A stretch of DNA of 64,000 bases from the NCBI GenBank assembly GCA_964036195.1, contig OZ038450.1:24829208-24893207 (forward strand). The letters are read 5' to 3'. The DNA is from Sphaerolaimus hirsutus. Its lineage: Eukaryota; Nematoda; Chromadorea; Monhysterida; Sphaerolaimidae. A model generated the notes under the pieces. It ran no database searches. It was not told the DNA's origin and was given only the letters and a program-made list of their open reading frames with translations. The position numbers were made by a program, and so were the translations under genes. Position 1 is the first letter of the stretch, and each line of letters opens with the position of its first letter. Shown here piece after piece: positions 45,686 to 57,720 of the stretch.

Positions 45686-46676
45686 TAACGATGGCAAAAA
45701 AAGATTCGAAAATTCGAAAATATTTTCGAATTTTCGAATTTTTTCATAATTTTCGAATTTTTATTTCACCCCTGGAAAAAACACTTAAAAATCGATTTAT
45801 TTTTTAAAAAATTCGAAAATTCGAAAATTCGAAAATAGTTTTCGAATTTTTCAGGTAATTCAAGGCGACAAAACACAGTCTTAAGTTCAGCGTGCTAAAT
45901 AAAGCGAAAATTGATATGCGCTGGGTCTGAAAAAATCTCATGTAATGAAAAAAAAACATTAAAAAGCATTGAAATGGCGTCCGTGGCGCAGCAGTAGACC
46001 CTATCAAATCCGTTTAGGAGTGCACACTGCACAGAGCCGCCCAAACAATTAGAAAGTACCACGGCGAGCTACTTCCGCGGATACAGATACCAATTCAAAA
46101 AATCGCTCGCGGGTCTTCCAAGGGGCAGTCACACAAACGTTTTTTGGAAGACATTCAGCCCCAGCGAAAATGGTGCAAGCTGATACACATACCGTATTTC
46201 CTCGAAATACCCCCTCGCAATACCCCCCTCTCGAAATACACCCCCCTCAAAATGGGCACTATGAATTTATTAACCCCCCCTCGAAATACACCCCCTCGTT
46301 TAACCCCCCTCAAAACTTCCACTCTGAAAAAATAAACTCCACGGGGGGTAGTGCGAGGAAATACGGTAAGTGTTTCTACCATTTGTCATGTTAAAGTGAA
46401 GTGAAACTGTCATTTCATGCTTCATTTACAGTGAAATTAAGGTTAAAAGGGGCTCCAAACATGAAAACAGTCAAAATACTGTGTTTTAAGCTTCAAATTG
46501 AATATTTACTTAAAAAATTCGAAAATTGCCAAAAAAGATTCGAAAATTTGAAAATTCGAAAATTAAATTCGAAATTCGAAAATTAATTTGGGAAAAAATT
46601 CGAAAATTCGAAAATTCATTTTGGAAAAAACACTTAAAAATTTAAATACTTTTTTCTGGGAGGTTTGCCATCGTTA
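45686..46676. mobile_element. hAT-like element, TAACGATGGC ends, ATTCGAAAA words
   Basis: TAACGATGGCAAA and TTTGCCATCGTTA ends have a perfect 8-bp duplication CAGAGGTG (45678-45685 and 46677-46684). The arms are ATTCGAAAATTCGAAAA arrays. A TA-flanked MITE (46192-46366) is nested inside. Confidence 0.9.
46192..46366. mobile_element. nested TA-flanked MITE, short
   Basis: CCGTATTTCCTCGAAATACC and GTAGTGCGAGGAAATACGG lie between TA pairs at 46190-46191 and 46367-46368. Confidence 0.85.
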
Positions 46677-47901
46677 CAGAGGTGCCGGAACGGTACGTTG
46701 CCATATTTCCCGGTGCCTTTAGCATCACTACTGGTACCCTATCGTTTGCACCTACTGGGATGCACATCAAATATTGGAATATTTTAAATTAAGTAAACAC
46801 GTATTTATGACGTATTGATGTTTTTATGTCTTTATGTTTTTAAGTATTTATTTGTAAATTGTATTTATTGTATGCAAAATTTAAACTTTATTTATTTTAT
46901 GTATTATAAATTTGTATTTAGGTATGTATTTATGCACATCGGGTCCTAACTTTCTTTGAAATTTAAAAAGTGTCATGTTTAGAACGTACATGTTTATCAT
47001 TTCTGCATATAAATATTTTTTGCAAGAAACAGCCAACATTTTCAGAAAATTTTGCAATTGAATGAGAAATCACATTACTGCCTGTGTCTAGAGTTGTTTG
47101 AGCTTAATCATATGCACACTGCTAATCGATTTGCGATCGAATCTGCTCTACTTAAATTCAGAGTTGTACGCATCGAGTTCTTCTTGCCTGCGGTGGGAAA
47201 ACAACGATTTTTATCAAAAGTGTATGTAAAGTCGGCGGACATTTCACCCTACAAAATCGGAAAGTTAGAATTCGCTCGTGAATAGAGCGAACAACGAAAC
47301 TTGTGTCCCACGCGGACGCTAGAAATTGAAAAAGAAAATCATATTAAAAGAAAAATGGACGTTTCGCTGCGTCCGTGCGTGCCGCGCCCTAGTTATCTAC
47401 ATTTTCAACGTTGCTCGTAAAGAATTTGACCGTTCAAACTACCGTTTTACTGTTCAAACTACCGTTTTTGTTTTTGTTTTATTTTTCATTCGTTGGCTCC
47501 ATTCCAACAGAATAGAACTTCGCAGCCAGCCAAAATTTCGAAATCCGCTATTAATATGAATAAAATAGGCTCACAATAGCTATTTAACCATGCATATAAA
47601 CAAAAATAGTGATTATGAAGGTGGAAATTGGCAAAGCGAAGCAAATTTTAACGATTTTTAGCTAACTTTCAGTTTTCACTCTCATTTGTATAATACGCAA
47701 CTGGTAACTGGGATAAGGGCCAAGTTTTCATATGTGATCCGATCTATTCCAATGGTTAAAATATTGCGTCACAATACCTAATGCCATCATGCACTCTCCA
47801 CTGGAGAGATTGACGCAAATGTTTGTAGGGCGATACGTCTGCCGACTTTATTAAAAACCATAAATATTTGCCCATTTTATTCTAGAAGTTCTAATGGTGG
47901 G

Positions 47902-48387
47902 TAACGATGGCAAACCGTTTGAAAAAGTGTGAAAATTTTCAAGTTGTTTTGCAAAATGCCTTTTTGAATTTCGAATTGTTTTCTGAAAATAGTTTTTGAA
48001 TTTTCAAATTCAGTTTTCTAATGTTTCTTCTTTTTGATTATTTTTTAATTTTTTGGATTACTTTTTGATTTTTTTCGTACCAAATTATTCATTTTCGAAT
48101 TTTGCTGATGAATTTTGAATATGTTTTATAGCCTTCCAAGCTGTTACCTCATATACATTTTCAGAATTTTTGTTCTGCTACTATGCCATGGGCCATGTGG
48201 AATTGATGTTTTTCATCGTTTTTTGTTGCATTTTATACCCATTTTCAGCCAAAAATACAGAAATTTTTGTCAAACTTCCCTAAAAAAATCGATTTTTCAA
48301 GTGTTTTTGTATGGGTGAAATATTAATTCTAAGAGCAAACAATTTGAAAATTCGAAAACGTTTACAAATTTTTGCTTGCCATCGTTA
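47902..48387. mobile_element. hAT-like element, TAACGATGGC ends
   Basis: TAACGATGGCAAA and GCCATCGTTA have a perfect 8-bp duplication ATGGTGGG (47894-47901 and 48388-48395). The interior is AT-rich with decayed ATTTTCAAATT words. Confidence 0.9.
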
Positions 48388-48573
48388 ATGGTGGGCTGTG
48401 ACTTACCCACCAGCGATTTACACACAAACGGGTATCGGGTTCAGAATAATAAACCCCTCCCCCGGATTTTTGGCTTGGCTTTCTTACTTGACAAAAAACT
48501 TGGCTTTCTTACTTGACAAAAAACTTACAACACTTTCAATAAATTAAATAACAACAACAAAAAATGAACTCAC

Positions 48574-48708
48574 GTGCACTGGGATTCATCACAGCCACTG
48601 TCGCAACCAAATTCATCTTTAGTTATGGCACTCTCTGGTCCACAAATAATGCCTATAGCGGGACAAGCCACTGCTTTTTCTGTCGTCGTAGTTGGTTGTG
48701 TTTGGTCG
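48574..48708 (-). CDS. cysteine-rich module exon, copy 2
   Basis: Acceptor TTTCTTTCACACAG and donor GTGAGT on the minus strand; 135 bp, phase 2 on both sides like copy 1. It encodes QPTTTTEKAVACPAIGIIC and GPESAITKDEFGCDSGC, then DESQC. One Cys of copy 1 (in GPEC) is Ser here, while ACPAIG adds one upstream. The exon is well conserved compared with its flanks, which suggests selection. Neighbouring exons are not identified. Confidence 0.6.
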
Positions 48709-48994
48709 CTGTGTGAAAGAAACTTTTTTCCTACCGATGGGATTGGCGCCAACGCCATATATTGGCGACCGATTGACGCCATTTCGCGCTTTCAAATAGA
48801 GCGAATCGTGTGGCGCCATTTCAGCATGTACAGTATTTATGTAAATACGATACTTCATCCTAAAAAAATCTTCCAGGCTCTTAGAATACTGGAAGAAACA
48901 CTTCAAGGTGAATTTGAAACTTTCTCTGAAATTTGTCACTTGACAGGGTGTGGGATTGGTGGTGGTGTCGTAAGAAAAGGTTAAACTGACGGGC

Positions 48995-50398
48995 TGGGGC
49001 CAGATTGAATACTCCCTACAGATTTGTAGGGTAGGGCGTACGCCCGATAGATTTTTTAAAGTTCAGCCGCATCGACGCACATGCACCGAGAGCAAGGCGG
49101 TTCATAAAATACACGAAACTATCCCTTAAGGCAGAGTTGCGAAAGTGTATTTACATTTACCCGAAATACCCGGGTAAATGGGTATTTATATTTACACTTA
49201 CACTTTCATAAAATACCCATACACTTTTTTTACACTTTCCTGGGCAAAATACCCGGGTACAGAAAGTGTATTTTTTTCTTTCAGAAGGCCCTGTTTTTTG
49301 CTTTTCAGAAAGCATAAAATAGGGTCATGTACAAAAATGCATTGAATGTAGAAAATATGGCAAATGTACAAACTAGCATTTGATCTACAACCTTTGATCA
49401 GTACTCATGGTATTCTACAGCTTCACCATACTGTTGTATTTAAAAAGGACAAGATCAATGGAAATTCACCAGCTGGACACAAAGTCAACTTTTGCATTGA
49501 CATTTGCTGCATGTCCATTCTTGCATTTAAACAGTGTGAATCGCATTGCTTAATCAGTAAATAATCAACACTGAAAAAGTGCCATTATTAGGGAACTTCA
49601 TACCACTACAGTATTTGTTACAGTCTGAAATGTTTCATAAAAAGCTGTAAAATGTGAAATAATGCATGAAAATGATAAATAAATAAATCTAAAGGTGAGA
49701 ACAGCGGTGTTTTCTAATGCTCAACAGTGAGAGCTCTTTCTAAAAAAACTTTTTTACACTTACACTTTTTTTTACACTTTCCTAGGTATTTTTAAAATAC
49801 CTTACACTTTTGGTATCCATACTCAAAATTTGGAAAGTGTATTTACACTTACACTTACACTTTCCAAAAATACCGGTATTTTAACAACTCTGCCTTAAGG
49901 TCGCCGATATTGCAATATGACGTATATCGCTTCGATTTTGGCTCGGAAATCACGATTTCGTCATTTCTTGGCCGTCTGCCAATTCGTTTTTTATTTTATT
50001 TTGTCGGGCGGGTTACTCGCAGAAGTCGCGCTTTTGTACGCTCGTGCATGCATTTCTTTCTTGTCGCTGCCCTCATGGTTTCGGTTGCAGACAGTGAACA
50101 CTAAAAAAGTGACCACCTGACTACACAAAAGCGTGACCTATGCGAGTAACCCGCCCGACAAAATAAAATAAAAAACCAATTGGCAGACGGCCAGGAAATG
50201 ACGAAATCGTGATTTCCGGGCCAAAATCGAAGTGATATAGGTCATATTGCAATATCGGCAACCTTAAGGGATGGTTTCGTATATTTTACGAACCGCCTTG
50301 CTCTCGGTGCATGTGCGTCGATGCGGCTAAACTTTAAAAAATCTGTCGGGCGTACGCCCTACCCTGCAAATCTGTAGGGAGTATTAAATCTGGCCCCT
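48995..50398. mobile_element. large foldback, GGGGCCAGATT ends
   Basis: GGGGCCAGATTGAATACTCC and GGAGTATTAAATCTGGCCCC bound two inverted arms that share GTCGGGCGGGTTACTCGC, CGCATCGACGCACATGCACC and GATATTGCAATATGACGTAT. The paralogous segment near 42050 lacks it. A hAT-like element (49132-49892) sits in its left arm. A relative lies at 57721-60181. The superfamily is unknown. Confidence 0.75.
49132..49892. mobile_element. hAT-like element, CAGAGTTG ends, nested
   Basis: Perfect 8-bp duplication CCTTAAGG (49124-49131 and 49893-49900). Inverted sister of 17979-18729, with the same internal order and the same short frame. Confidence 0.9.
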
Positions 50399-51172
50399 GG
50401 GCTCAGCGAAGACACTGTTAATCAATGTGAGCGTCACAAAAAGTACAAATACAGTACTTTTTGTTGCCATGGCTGCCATTTTGCTGAAGTTACGAAGCTT
50501 TCTTATCAGAATACCGTATTCCTTCTAATAGAAAAGCGCCGTTCTATTTTTTGTCGACTTTTTTCCTGCCGTCCAAATAGAGGTGATGTAAGAACGATAA
50601 AACGAATATTGAATAAAATAACGGGGCCAGGCAATGTATTTTGTGTGATTTTATGTAGGTATTTACCTTTACCAAACTGAACCAGCATTGTAATGTCAGC
50701 TTTTCATCCAGGTTTATAAAAGCTGATGATAAATGCATGGCGTAGTGGTTCAACTAATGAAGAATGAATTACATTACAACAGTATTACAGGTGGCAGGTA
50801 TGGAATGAATAACTTATATTTATTGTTGTTGTAACAATTACCATTCGTATTTCCTTGAATAACGCCAGGCCAGTAAAGCACTGTAGGTAAAGTGTAAAGT
50901 CAAGTGTCAAATGTCATGCCAAATGTCGAAAGGAAGGGAGGCACAGGTAGGTTGTATTTATTTAAAAAGGTCTCCCGGAATCTAATTCACTCTAAAAACA
51001 CTTTACTATACCATATTAGATCACATGAATATCTCAGTTATTTATCACACACACATCAAGGTTTTACCTAAGATACTCGGATGACATTACGCCGTACATT
51101 TTCCCGGCGAAAACACTCCATCATGACGTGATCACTTTCGTTGTCTTCGTCATCTCTCGCCATCACGTCGTC
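50399..51172. other. spacer after the duplicated segment
   Basis: It includes the end of duplication copy 2 with a decayed MITE of the GTTCTATT family (50513-50600). No gene seen. Confidence 0.4.
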
Positions 51173-51180
51173 GTCATCAC

Positions 51181-53057
51181 TAGTGATGTTAAAGGCACCG
51201 GGAAAAATGGCACCGCACCGCACCGGCACCTTTGCCAACGCATGAAAAGGGCACCTGGCACCCTGGGGCACCGGTCAGAAAATGGCACCGCACCGCACCG
51301 GCACCGGTGCCTTTTGGAAAAAATGGCACCGGCACCGAAGGGCACCGGCGGGTTGCCGGTGCTAGCACCGAAAGGCACCGCACCGGGCTGGAATTTCTGA
51401 AGTAAATATCGGGCAGTTTCTCAGTGGTTTCACCTTTGGAAGTGCATATTTCCATGAATTTTCAACCGATTTTGATGGTTGAGCACTTAAAATGATCAGA
51501 ATGATGTGGCAATCACTTTTATGAAGCAATTACAATGATTACAAATGAAAGATAAAATATTTTATTTACTACAATGTCCATAGCCACTATTGTCTACTGA
51601 TCGGAGTCGTTGCTGTACAGAGAATGGAACTATCTCTGTCATAAACTGACAACAAATTTTGAACAAAAAAGTAAGATAAATATAAAATATAAAAATGATA
51701 AAAATTCAAAAAAAATTTTAAATTTGCTCATCAGATCATGTATCGGGTATAATGGATTTCACAGTAGGTATATTTATTTGATGGGAGGTTTACAAAATAG
51801 GCAAAAAGGTTGGGTAAATATATCGCTGTTTTTGAAATATGAATAAGCACATACTATGGACAAAATTGCACAGCACATGAAGCCTTGGCTAGTGACGTTA
51901 AAGGCACCGGGAAAAATAGCACCGCACCGCACCGGCACCTTTGCCAACGCATGAAAAGGGCACCTGGCACCCTGGGGCACCGGCCAGAAAATGGCACCGC
52001 ACCGCACCGGCACCAGTGCCTTTTGGAAAAAATGGCACCGGCACCGAAGGGCACCGGCGGGTTGCCGGTGCTAGCACCGAAAGGCACCGCACCGGGCTGG
52101 AATTTCTGAAGTAAATATCGGGCAGTTTCTCAGTGGTCTCACTTTTGGAAGTGCATATTTCCATGAATTTTCAACCGATTTTGATGGTTGAGCACTTAAA
52201 ATGATCAGAATGATGTGGCAATCACTTTTATGAAGCAATTACAATGATTACAAATGAAAAGATAAAATATTTAATTCACTACAATGTCCATAGCCACTAT
52301 TGTCTACTGATCGGAGTCGTTGCTGTACAGAGAATGGAACTATCTCTGTCATAAACTGACAACAAATTTTGAACAAAAAGTAAGATAAATATAAAATATA
52401 AAAATGATTTAAAATTCAACAAAATTTTAGATTCGCTCATCAGATGACATATCGGGTATAATGGATTTCACAGTAGGTATATTTATTTGATGGGAGGTTT
52501 ACAAAATAGGCAAAAACGGTTGGGTAAATATACTGCTGTTTTTAAATATGAATAAGCACATACTATGGACAAAATTGCACAGCACATGAAGCCTTTCCCG
52601 GTGCCTTTCCCGGTGCCTTTTACTTTGGCCCTGGTGCTAGCACCTTTGGCACCGGCAAAAAAATGGCACCGCACCGCACCTGCACCGGTGCTATTCTGAA
52701 AAAAATGGCACCGGCACCGGCATGGCACCTCTGAATATTGCAATGGCACCGCACCAGCACCGGTGCTGGTGCCCTTCGGTGCCCAGCACCGGGGCACCGG
52801 TGCCCCGGTGCCTTTACATCACTAGCCTTGGCCGGTGCCTTTCCTGGTGCCTTTTACTTTGCCCTGGTGCTAGCACCTTTGGCACCGGCAAAAAAATGGC
52901 ACCGCACCGCACCGGCACCGGTGCTATTCTGAAAAAAATGGCACCGGCACCGGCATGGCACCCCTGAAGATTGCAATGGCACCGCACCAGCACCGGTGCT
53001 GGTGCCCTTCGGTGCCCAGCACCGGGGCACCGGTGCCCCGGTGCCTTTACATCACTA
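51181..53057. mobile_element. hAT-like element with internal tandem amplification, GGCACCGG words
   Basis: TAGTGATGTTAAAGGCACCGG and GGTGCCTTTACATCACTA ends have a perfect 8-bp duplication GTCATCAC (51173-51180 and 53058-53065). Inside, a unit of about 709 bp occurs twice in tandem (51181 and 51890), each starting with the terminal sequence. The right end is also doubled (52594-52825 and 52830-53057). All frames are translations of GCACCG words. Confidence 0.9.
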
Positions 53058-53065
53058 GTCATCAC

Positions 53066-53827
53066 GTCTTCCATAAGTTCTCGGCTGGCCGTCTGCCAGC
53101 CCAAGACGTAACTCCTATCTGTTTGTAGAGTATCGTGTCTGCCGAGTATAGCTCACACGCAATTTTGTTCCAGATTCAAGCAATACGACATCCCCCGCTG
53201 ATGTAACCGCAGATTTAATCAGCATGTATTTTCATCTGATTTGACAGCCAATTTCGTTTTCCCTGGATTTACCTAGCGACATAAACACCGCATTTGCTTG
53301 AATAGTTCCCCCTTGAATAATCCCCCCTCGAATAGTCCCCCCCCCCTAAAAGACGGGTGAGGAAATAATTCCCCCTTCAAAAATTTGTAGAATTTTAACA
53401 AAAATGGCACGTTATTGTGTTAATAAAACAAATAAAACACTCATGAAATGAGTGGATAGAAACACGCAAGAAAATTTAGACGAAAAAATTCCCCCCCCCC
53501 TCGAATAATTCCTCCCTTAAATAGTTCCCCCGTCCAAAAAGTCTGACGAAATAATAATTCCCCAGGGGATTATTCAAGCAAATACGCTAGTTGCAACGTG
53601 TTTGCCATAACTTCGTCAGACCAACTAATTCTAATTTACTTCTAAGCACACCAAGTCAAGTTGTGATAAATTAATAAGCTATAAACACGGAAGAATATAT
53701 AGTGCGTAAATAGGTATGCACAAACTTATGCACATAAATTTGTAGTGTTGCGTGTGCGTGTGATCCTCTTGGGTGCAATATTGAAAACTCAAAATACTCT
53801 CATGGTGGGAGTGACATCAAGATAAAA
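53066..53827. other. spacer with a diverged MITE
   Basis: At about 53297-53589 a variant of the TA superfamily with TTGAATAGTTCCCCC and GGGGATTATTCAAGCAAATA ends is visible. A fragment GAGTATCGTGTCTGCCGAGTATA lies at 53130. No gene seen. Confidence 0.45.
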
Positions 53828-54589
53828 CATATTGGCCCTACGCACACTAGGTAGTTTCTACGGAAAACTTCTAAATCCAGTTGTAAACATTTGAGTTTAC
53901 CAGAATGAGGTGTCTGTCAACTACTGTTGATGGAGGTTAGAAAGAACTCGTTCCGGTAAACTCAAATGCGTTCCGAGCTGATTTATCGGGCAAATACCTA
54001 TTCATTAAATCGCGCATTTGCTTTTCTAGTAAATTTGTCAGTTTGACGGTGCTTTTGTCATACGAATAAATTTGCCAGTTTGGCGGAATTTTTGTCATAC
54101 ACAGCGGAATATTTAACATAAGGGGGGTATATATTCGTCATACCACAAAGTATAGGGCAGCTGTTCATCAATACTATACCATATTATAAAGCCACTATTT
54201 ATTTGTGTGGAAAGGATGCTCCAACATAAAAGATAGGACGTTTCTGCTTCTGCCCGATTCGTGTGTGTTTTTACACACACAGTGGACATTTTTTATCAGC
54301 ACAAAATGCCCTTTACAAACATGATCCCTTTAAAATCTTGACAAACAGGGTTCACATATGGCAGAGTAGCTTTCCAAGAATGCAATTGCACATGTATAGG
54401 GGGTTGGCTTGAGTTTTTAAGGGTTGAGTTTACAATTCTGGGTTGAGTTGACAGGTGTTTATAAATTAGGGTTGAGTTGACTGAAGTTTAAAAATAAGGA
54501 GCTGTGTTGACAAAAGTTTACAAATTAGAGGCTGAGTTTATGGGAGTTGAGTTGATGTGAGTTTACCAAATTAGGGGCTGAGTTTATGG

Positions 54590-56165
54590 TAGTTGACAAT
54601 AACATTACCATAACCCTTAAGTGAGGCCCCCAGGGCTAAAAAATATAAATTGTGAAATGATGCATTTGTGGGTTTCTGATTACAATGATTTGAAATATGC
54701 ACTTCATTCTGACAGTACATTACCATAACCCTGAAATTGAACCCCTGAAGCCAAAACTTTCAAATTGTGAAATGATGCATTGTGGGTTTCTAATTGCACT
54801 GATTTGATATACCGTATTTCTTCGATTTTATTGACCGCCAATGTATTGTTTCATAAGCTATTTTGGGGGGCAATGTAAACGAGCAGGGCAAAGCGAATGA
54901 ACATGGCAATGTATATTCCACATTGTCTTTTTCATGTGCATTTCTTAATTAGAGATGAATGTGGAATAAGTATAATGAAAACTACACTTTGCGTTAATCA
55001 TAAATTAGGTAAATTCTTGCAATAGTAGAGTTGTTAGACCCCTTGGAGCGGCAAACATAAAGTGATGAATCGGATAATGCAACATCTATATTTTCATACG
55101 CCAATGTATTCGAACATGGCAATGTATTTTTCATAAGCCCCACATACCCGACAATGTAAACGAGCAAGGCAATGTAAATGAACAGTCAATAAAATCGAAG
55201 AAATACGGTATAATGCACTCCATTTTGACACTACATAACCATAACCCTGAAAATGAACCACTGGGGCCAAAAACTTTCAATTTGTGAAATGATGCATTTT
55301 TGGGTTTCTGATTGCACTGATTTCAAATTTGGGTTTCTGATTGCACTTATTTGATATATGCACTCCATTCTGACACTACATTACCATAACCCTAAAAATG
55401 AACCCATGGGGCTAAATACTTTCAATTTGAGAAATGATGCATTTTCAGGTTTCTGATTGCACTCATTTGAAATATGCACTTCATTTTGACACTACATTAC
55501 CATAACCCTAAAAATGAACCCCCTGGGCCAAAAACTTTCAAATCATAAAATGATGCATTTCTGGGTTTCTGATTGTAGCGATTTCAAATATGCACTCCAT
55601 TACTAAAACCCTGAAATTGAACCCCTAGACCCAAAAATTTCAAATTGTGAAATGATGCATTTAGGTTTCTGATTACAATGACTTGAAATATGCACTCCAT
55701 TCTGACAGTACATTACCATAACCCTGAAATTGAACCCCTGGGGCCAAAACTTTCAAATTGTGAAATGATACATTGTGGGTTTCTAATTGCACTGATTTGA
55801 TATATAATGCACTCCATTTTGACACTACATTACCATAACCCTGAAAATGAACCTCCAGGGCCAAAAATTTTCAAATCATAAAATGATGCATTTGTGGGTT
55901 TCTGATTGTAGCCATTTCAAATATGCACTCCATTTTGACACCACATTACTAAAACCCTGATAATGAACCCCTGGGCCCAAAAACTTTCAATTTGTGAAAT
56001 GATGCATTTGTGGGTTTTTATTGCAGTGATTTGAGATGTGCACTCCATTTTTACTCTACATTACCATAACCTTTAAGTCTAACCCCCGGGGCTAAAAAAT
56101 TGAAAATTGTGAATTGATGCATTTGTTGATTGATGATAGCGATGATTTGAAATATTCATTTCATT
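54590..56165. repeat. tandem repeat of about 115-120 bp, roughly 12 units
   Basis: Each unit contains GACACTACATTACCATAACC, AATGAACCCCTGGGGCC and TTGTGAAATGATGCATTTG. Units vary by small indels. One is interrupted by the MITE at 54812. Confidence 0.85.
54812..55208. mobile_element. TA-flanked MITE, CAATGTA words
   Basis: CCGTATTTCTTCGATTTTAT and ATAAAATCGAAGAAATACGG lie between TA pairs. The arms carry GGCAATGTAAACGAGCA words. Same outer end as the CTCGAAATACC and GTTCTATT families but a third word type. Confidence 0.85.
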
Positions 56166-56189
56166 TTGACACTACATTACCATAAACCT

Positions 56190-56735
56190 GAAAATGAGTT
56201 TACAGGGGTTTCCAAATTAGGGACTGAGTCTATGGGAGTTTCTAAATTAGGGGCTGAGTTTATGGGAGTTTCCAAATTAGGGGCTGAGTTTACAGCAGTT
56301 TCCAAATTATGGGTTGAGTTTACGGGAGTTTCCAAATTAGGGGCTGAGTTTATGGGAGTTTCCAAATTAGTGGCTGAGTTTACAGCAGTTTCCAAATTAT
56401 GGGTTGAGTTTATGGGAGTTTCCAAATTAGGGGCTGAGTTTATGGGAGTTTCCAAATTAGGGGCTAAGTTTATGGGAGTTTTCAAATTAGAGGCTGAGTT
56501 TATGGGAGCTTACAAATTAGGGGCTGAGTTTACAGGAGTTTGCAAGTTAGGGGCTGAGTTTACAGGAGTTTGCAAGTTAGGGGCTGAGTTTACAGGGGTT
56601 TCCAAATTAGGGGCTGAGTTTACAGAAGTTTCCAAATTAGGGGCTGAGTTTATGGGAGTTTCCAAATTAGGGGCTGAGTTTACAGGAGTTTCCAAACCAG
56701 GGGCTGCATTTACAGGATTTAGAGTGCCATTTCTC
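56190..56735. repeat. 30-bp minisatellite, about 18 units
   Basis: The unit is GGGGCTGAGTTTATGGGAGT plus TTCCAAATTA; degenerate units already occur at 54410-54600. Because 30 is divisible by 3, it makes a 259-codon plus frame and 100-codon minus frames, each a 10-residue repeat. I regard these as by-products. Confidence 0.9.
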
Positions 56736-57720
56736 CAGTCTCCAGGGGGTGCCATTTTTTGGAGTGACATATGGGGGTGCCATTTCAAGGGGGTCCCCAT
56801 GGGGGCCATTTTTTGCTGGTCCTCAGGGGGTGCTATTTTTTTTGGGGGGGGGTCCATAGGGGGTGCCATTTGGGGGGGTCCTCAGGGGGTGCCATTTTTG
56901 GAGAGTCCCCAGGGGGGCCATCACATGGGGGGCCATGTGATATGATAGTGTGGTTTTGCAACGTGTCAAACTTTGTTGTAATATTAATTGGTTATGTTTA
57001 TGTTTTGCTGTTCTTTTTGTGTTTGTAAATCCTTGTTGTATTAATTGTAGAGAACCACAAAACCCTACCGAAGGTTGGAGAGAATCCTGCTAGTGCTAAA
57101 TACAGACCTAAGATTTATCATATTGTATCTTATGCTGGTTTTGTGTACCTCTGTTGGCATGTGTAAAGTAATCCCAGCAGGATAATCCTCAAATGTATGA
57201 GGAACCTTCAACCTTAAACAGGTGAGGGAATTATAAAATAAATGGAATTAGTGTGTAAAGTGCTGGTGTGTTCTAGTATTATTATTGTGTTTTTGAATAT
57301 AAGACTATATAGGGATATTTATCGTTTTGCAAATCAAAATTTCAATTTGCACTCATGAATGATGTTTATTTTTTGCAAATTGCGATTTTGTTTTGCAAAT
57401 GTAGATAAGAATTTTGATTGTAACATCTCAATAAATGTCTTTACAAATCAATTAAAATTTTGATTTGAAAAAAATACAATGTATTTATCATTCATTCATA
57501 ACTCATAATTTTTTCTCACCTCAAATTTCAAACTGCAATTTAGACTTTAAAATGCAATTTTGAAAAATAAAATGGAGAGAGTCCCTTCAGGAACTATAAA
57601 AACTCAAGAATATATAAATAATATATAACTTCTTTAAATTGAATTCAGATGTAAATATTATCCACACATTCCCACAATTACTATCACACTTTTCTCTTTT
57701 CAATGAACTGCTCAATACCT
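56736..57720. other. G-rich word array, then AT-rich spacer
   Basis: At 56736-56945 words of the type GGGGGTGCCATTTTTTGG recur about eight times. From 56950 to 57720 there is AT-rich DNA with no exon. Confidence 0.5.

Larger units (their letters stand above)
46975..50600. repeat. segmental duplication, copy 2
   Basis: Paralogous to 40450-42270, about 7 kb apart in the same orientation. It contains a second copy of the cysteine-rich exon and has gained a TAACGATGGC element (47902) and a large foldback (48995) that copy 1 lacks. Confidence 0.75.

Noticed and set aside
45960-46080. tRNA-like start (GTCCGTGGCGCAGCAGTAG)
   Set aside because: No B box or T arm follows at the right distance.
51128-53104. 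ORFs rich in Pro/Gly/Cys/Arg on both strands
   Set aside because: All are translations of GGCACCGG words in a non-coding transposon.
54590-56735. CRISPR-like array
   Set aside because: The units are directly adjacent without unique spacers, and the DNA is eukaryotic.
56166-56945. 259-codon plus-strand ORF with a 10-residue repeat
   Set aside because: It is a direct translation of the 30-bp minisatellite and the G-rich array after it. There is no promoter, splice or domain support.
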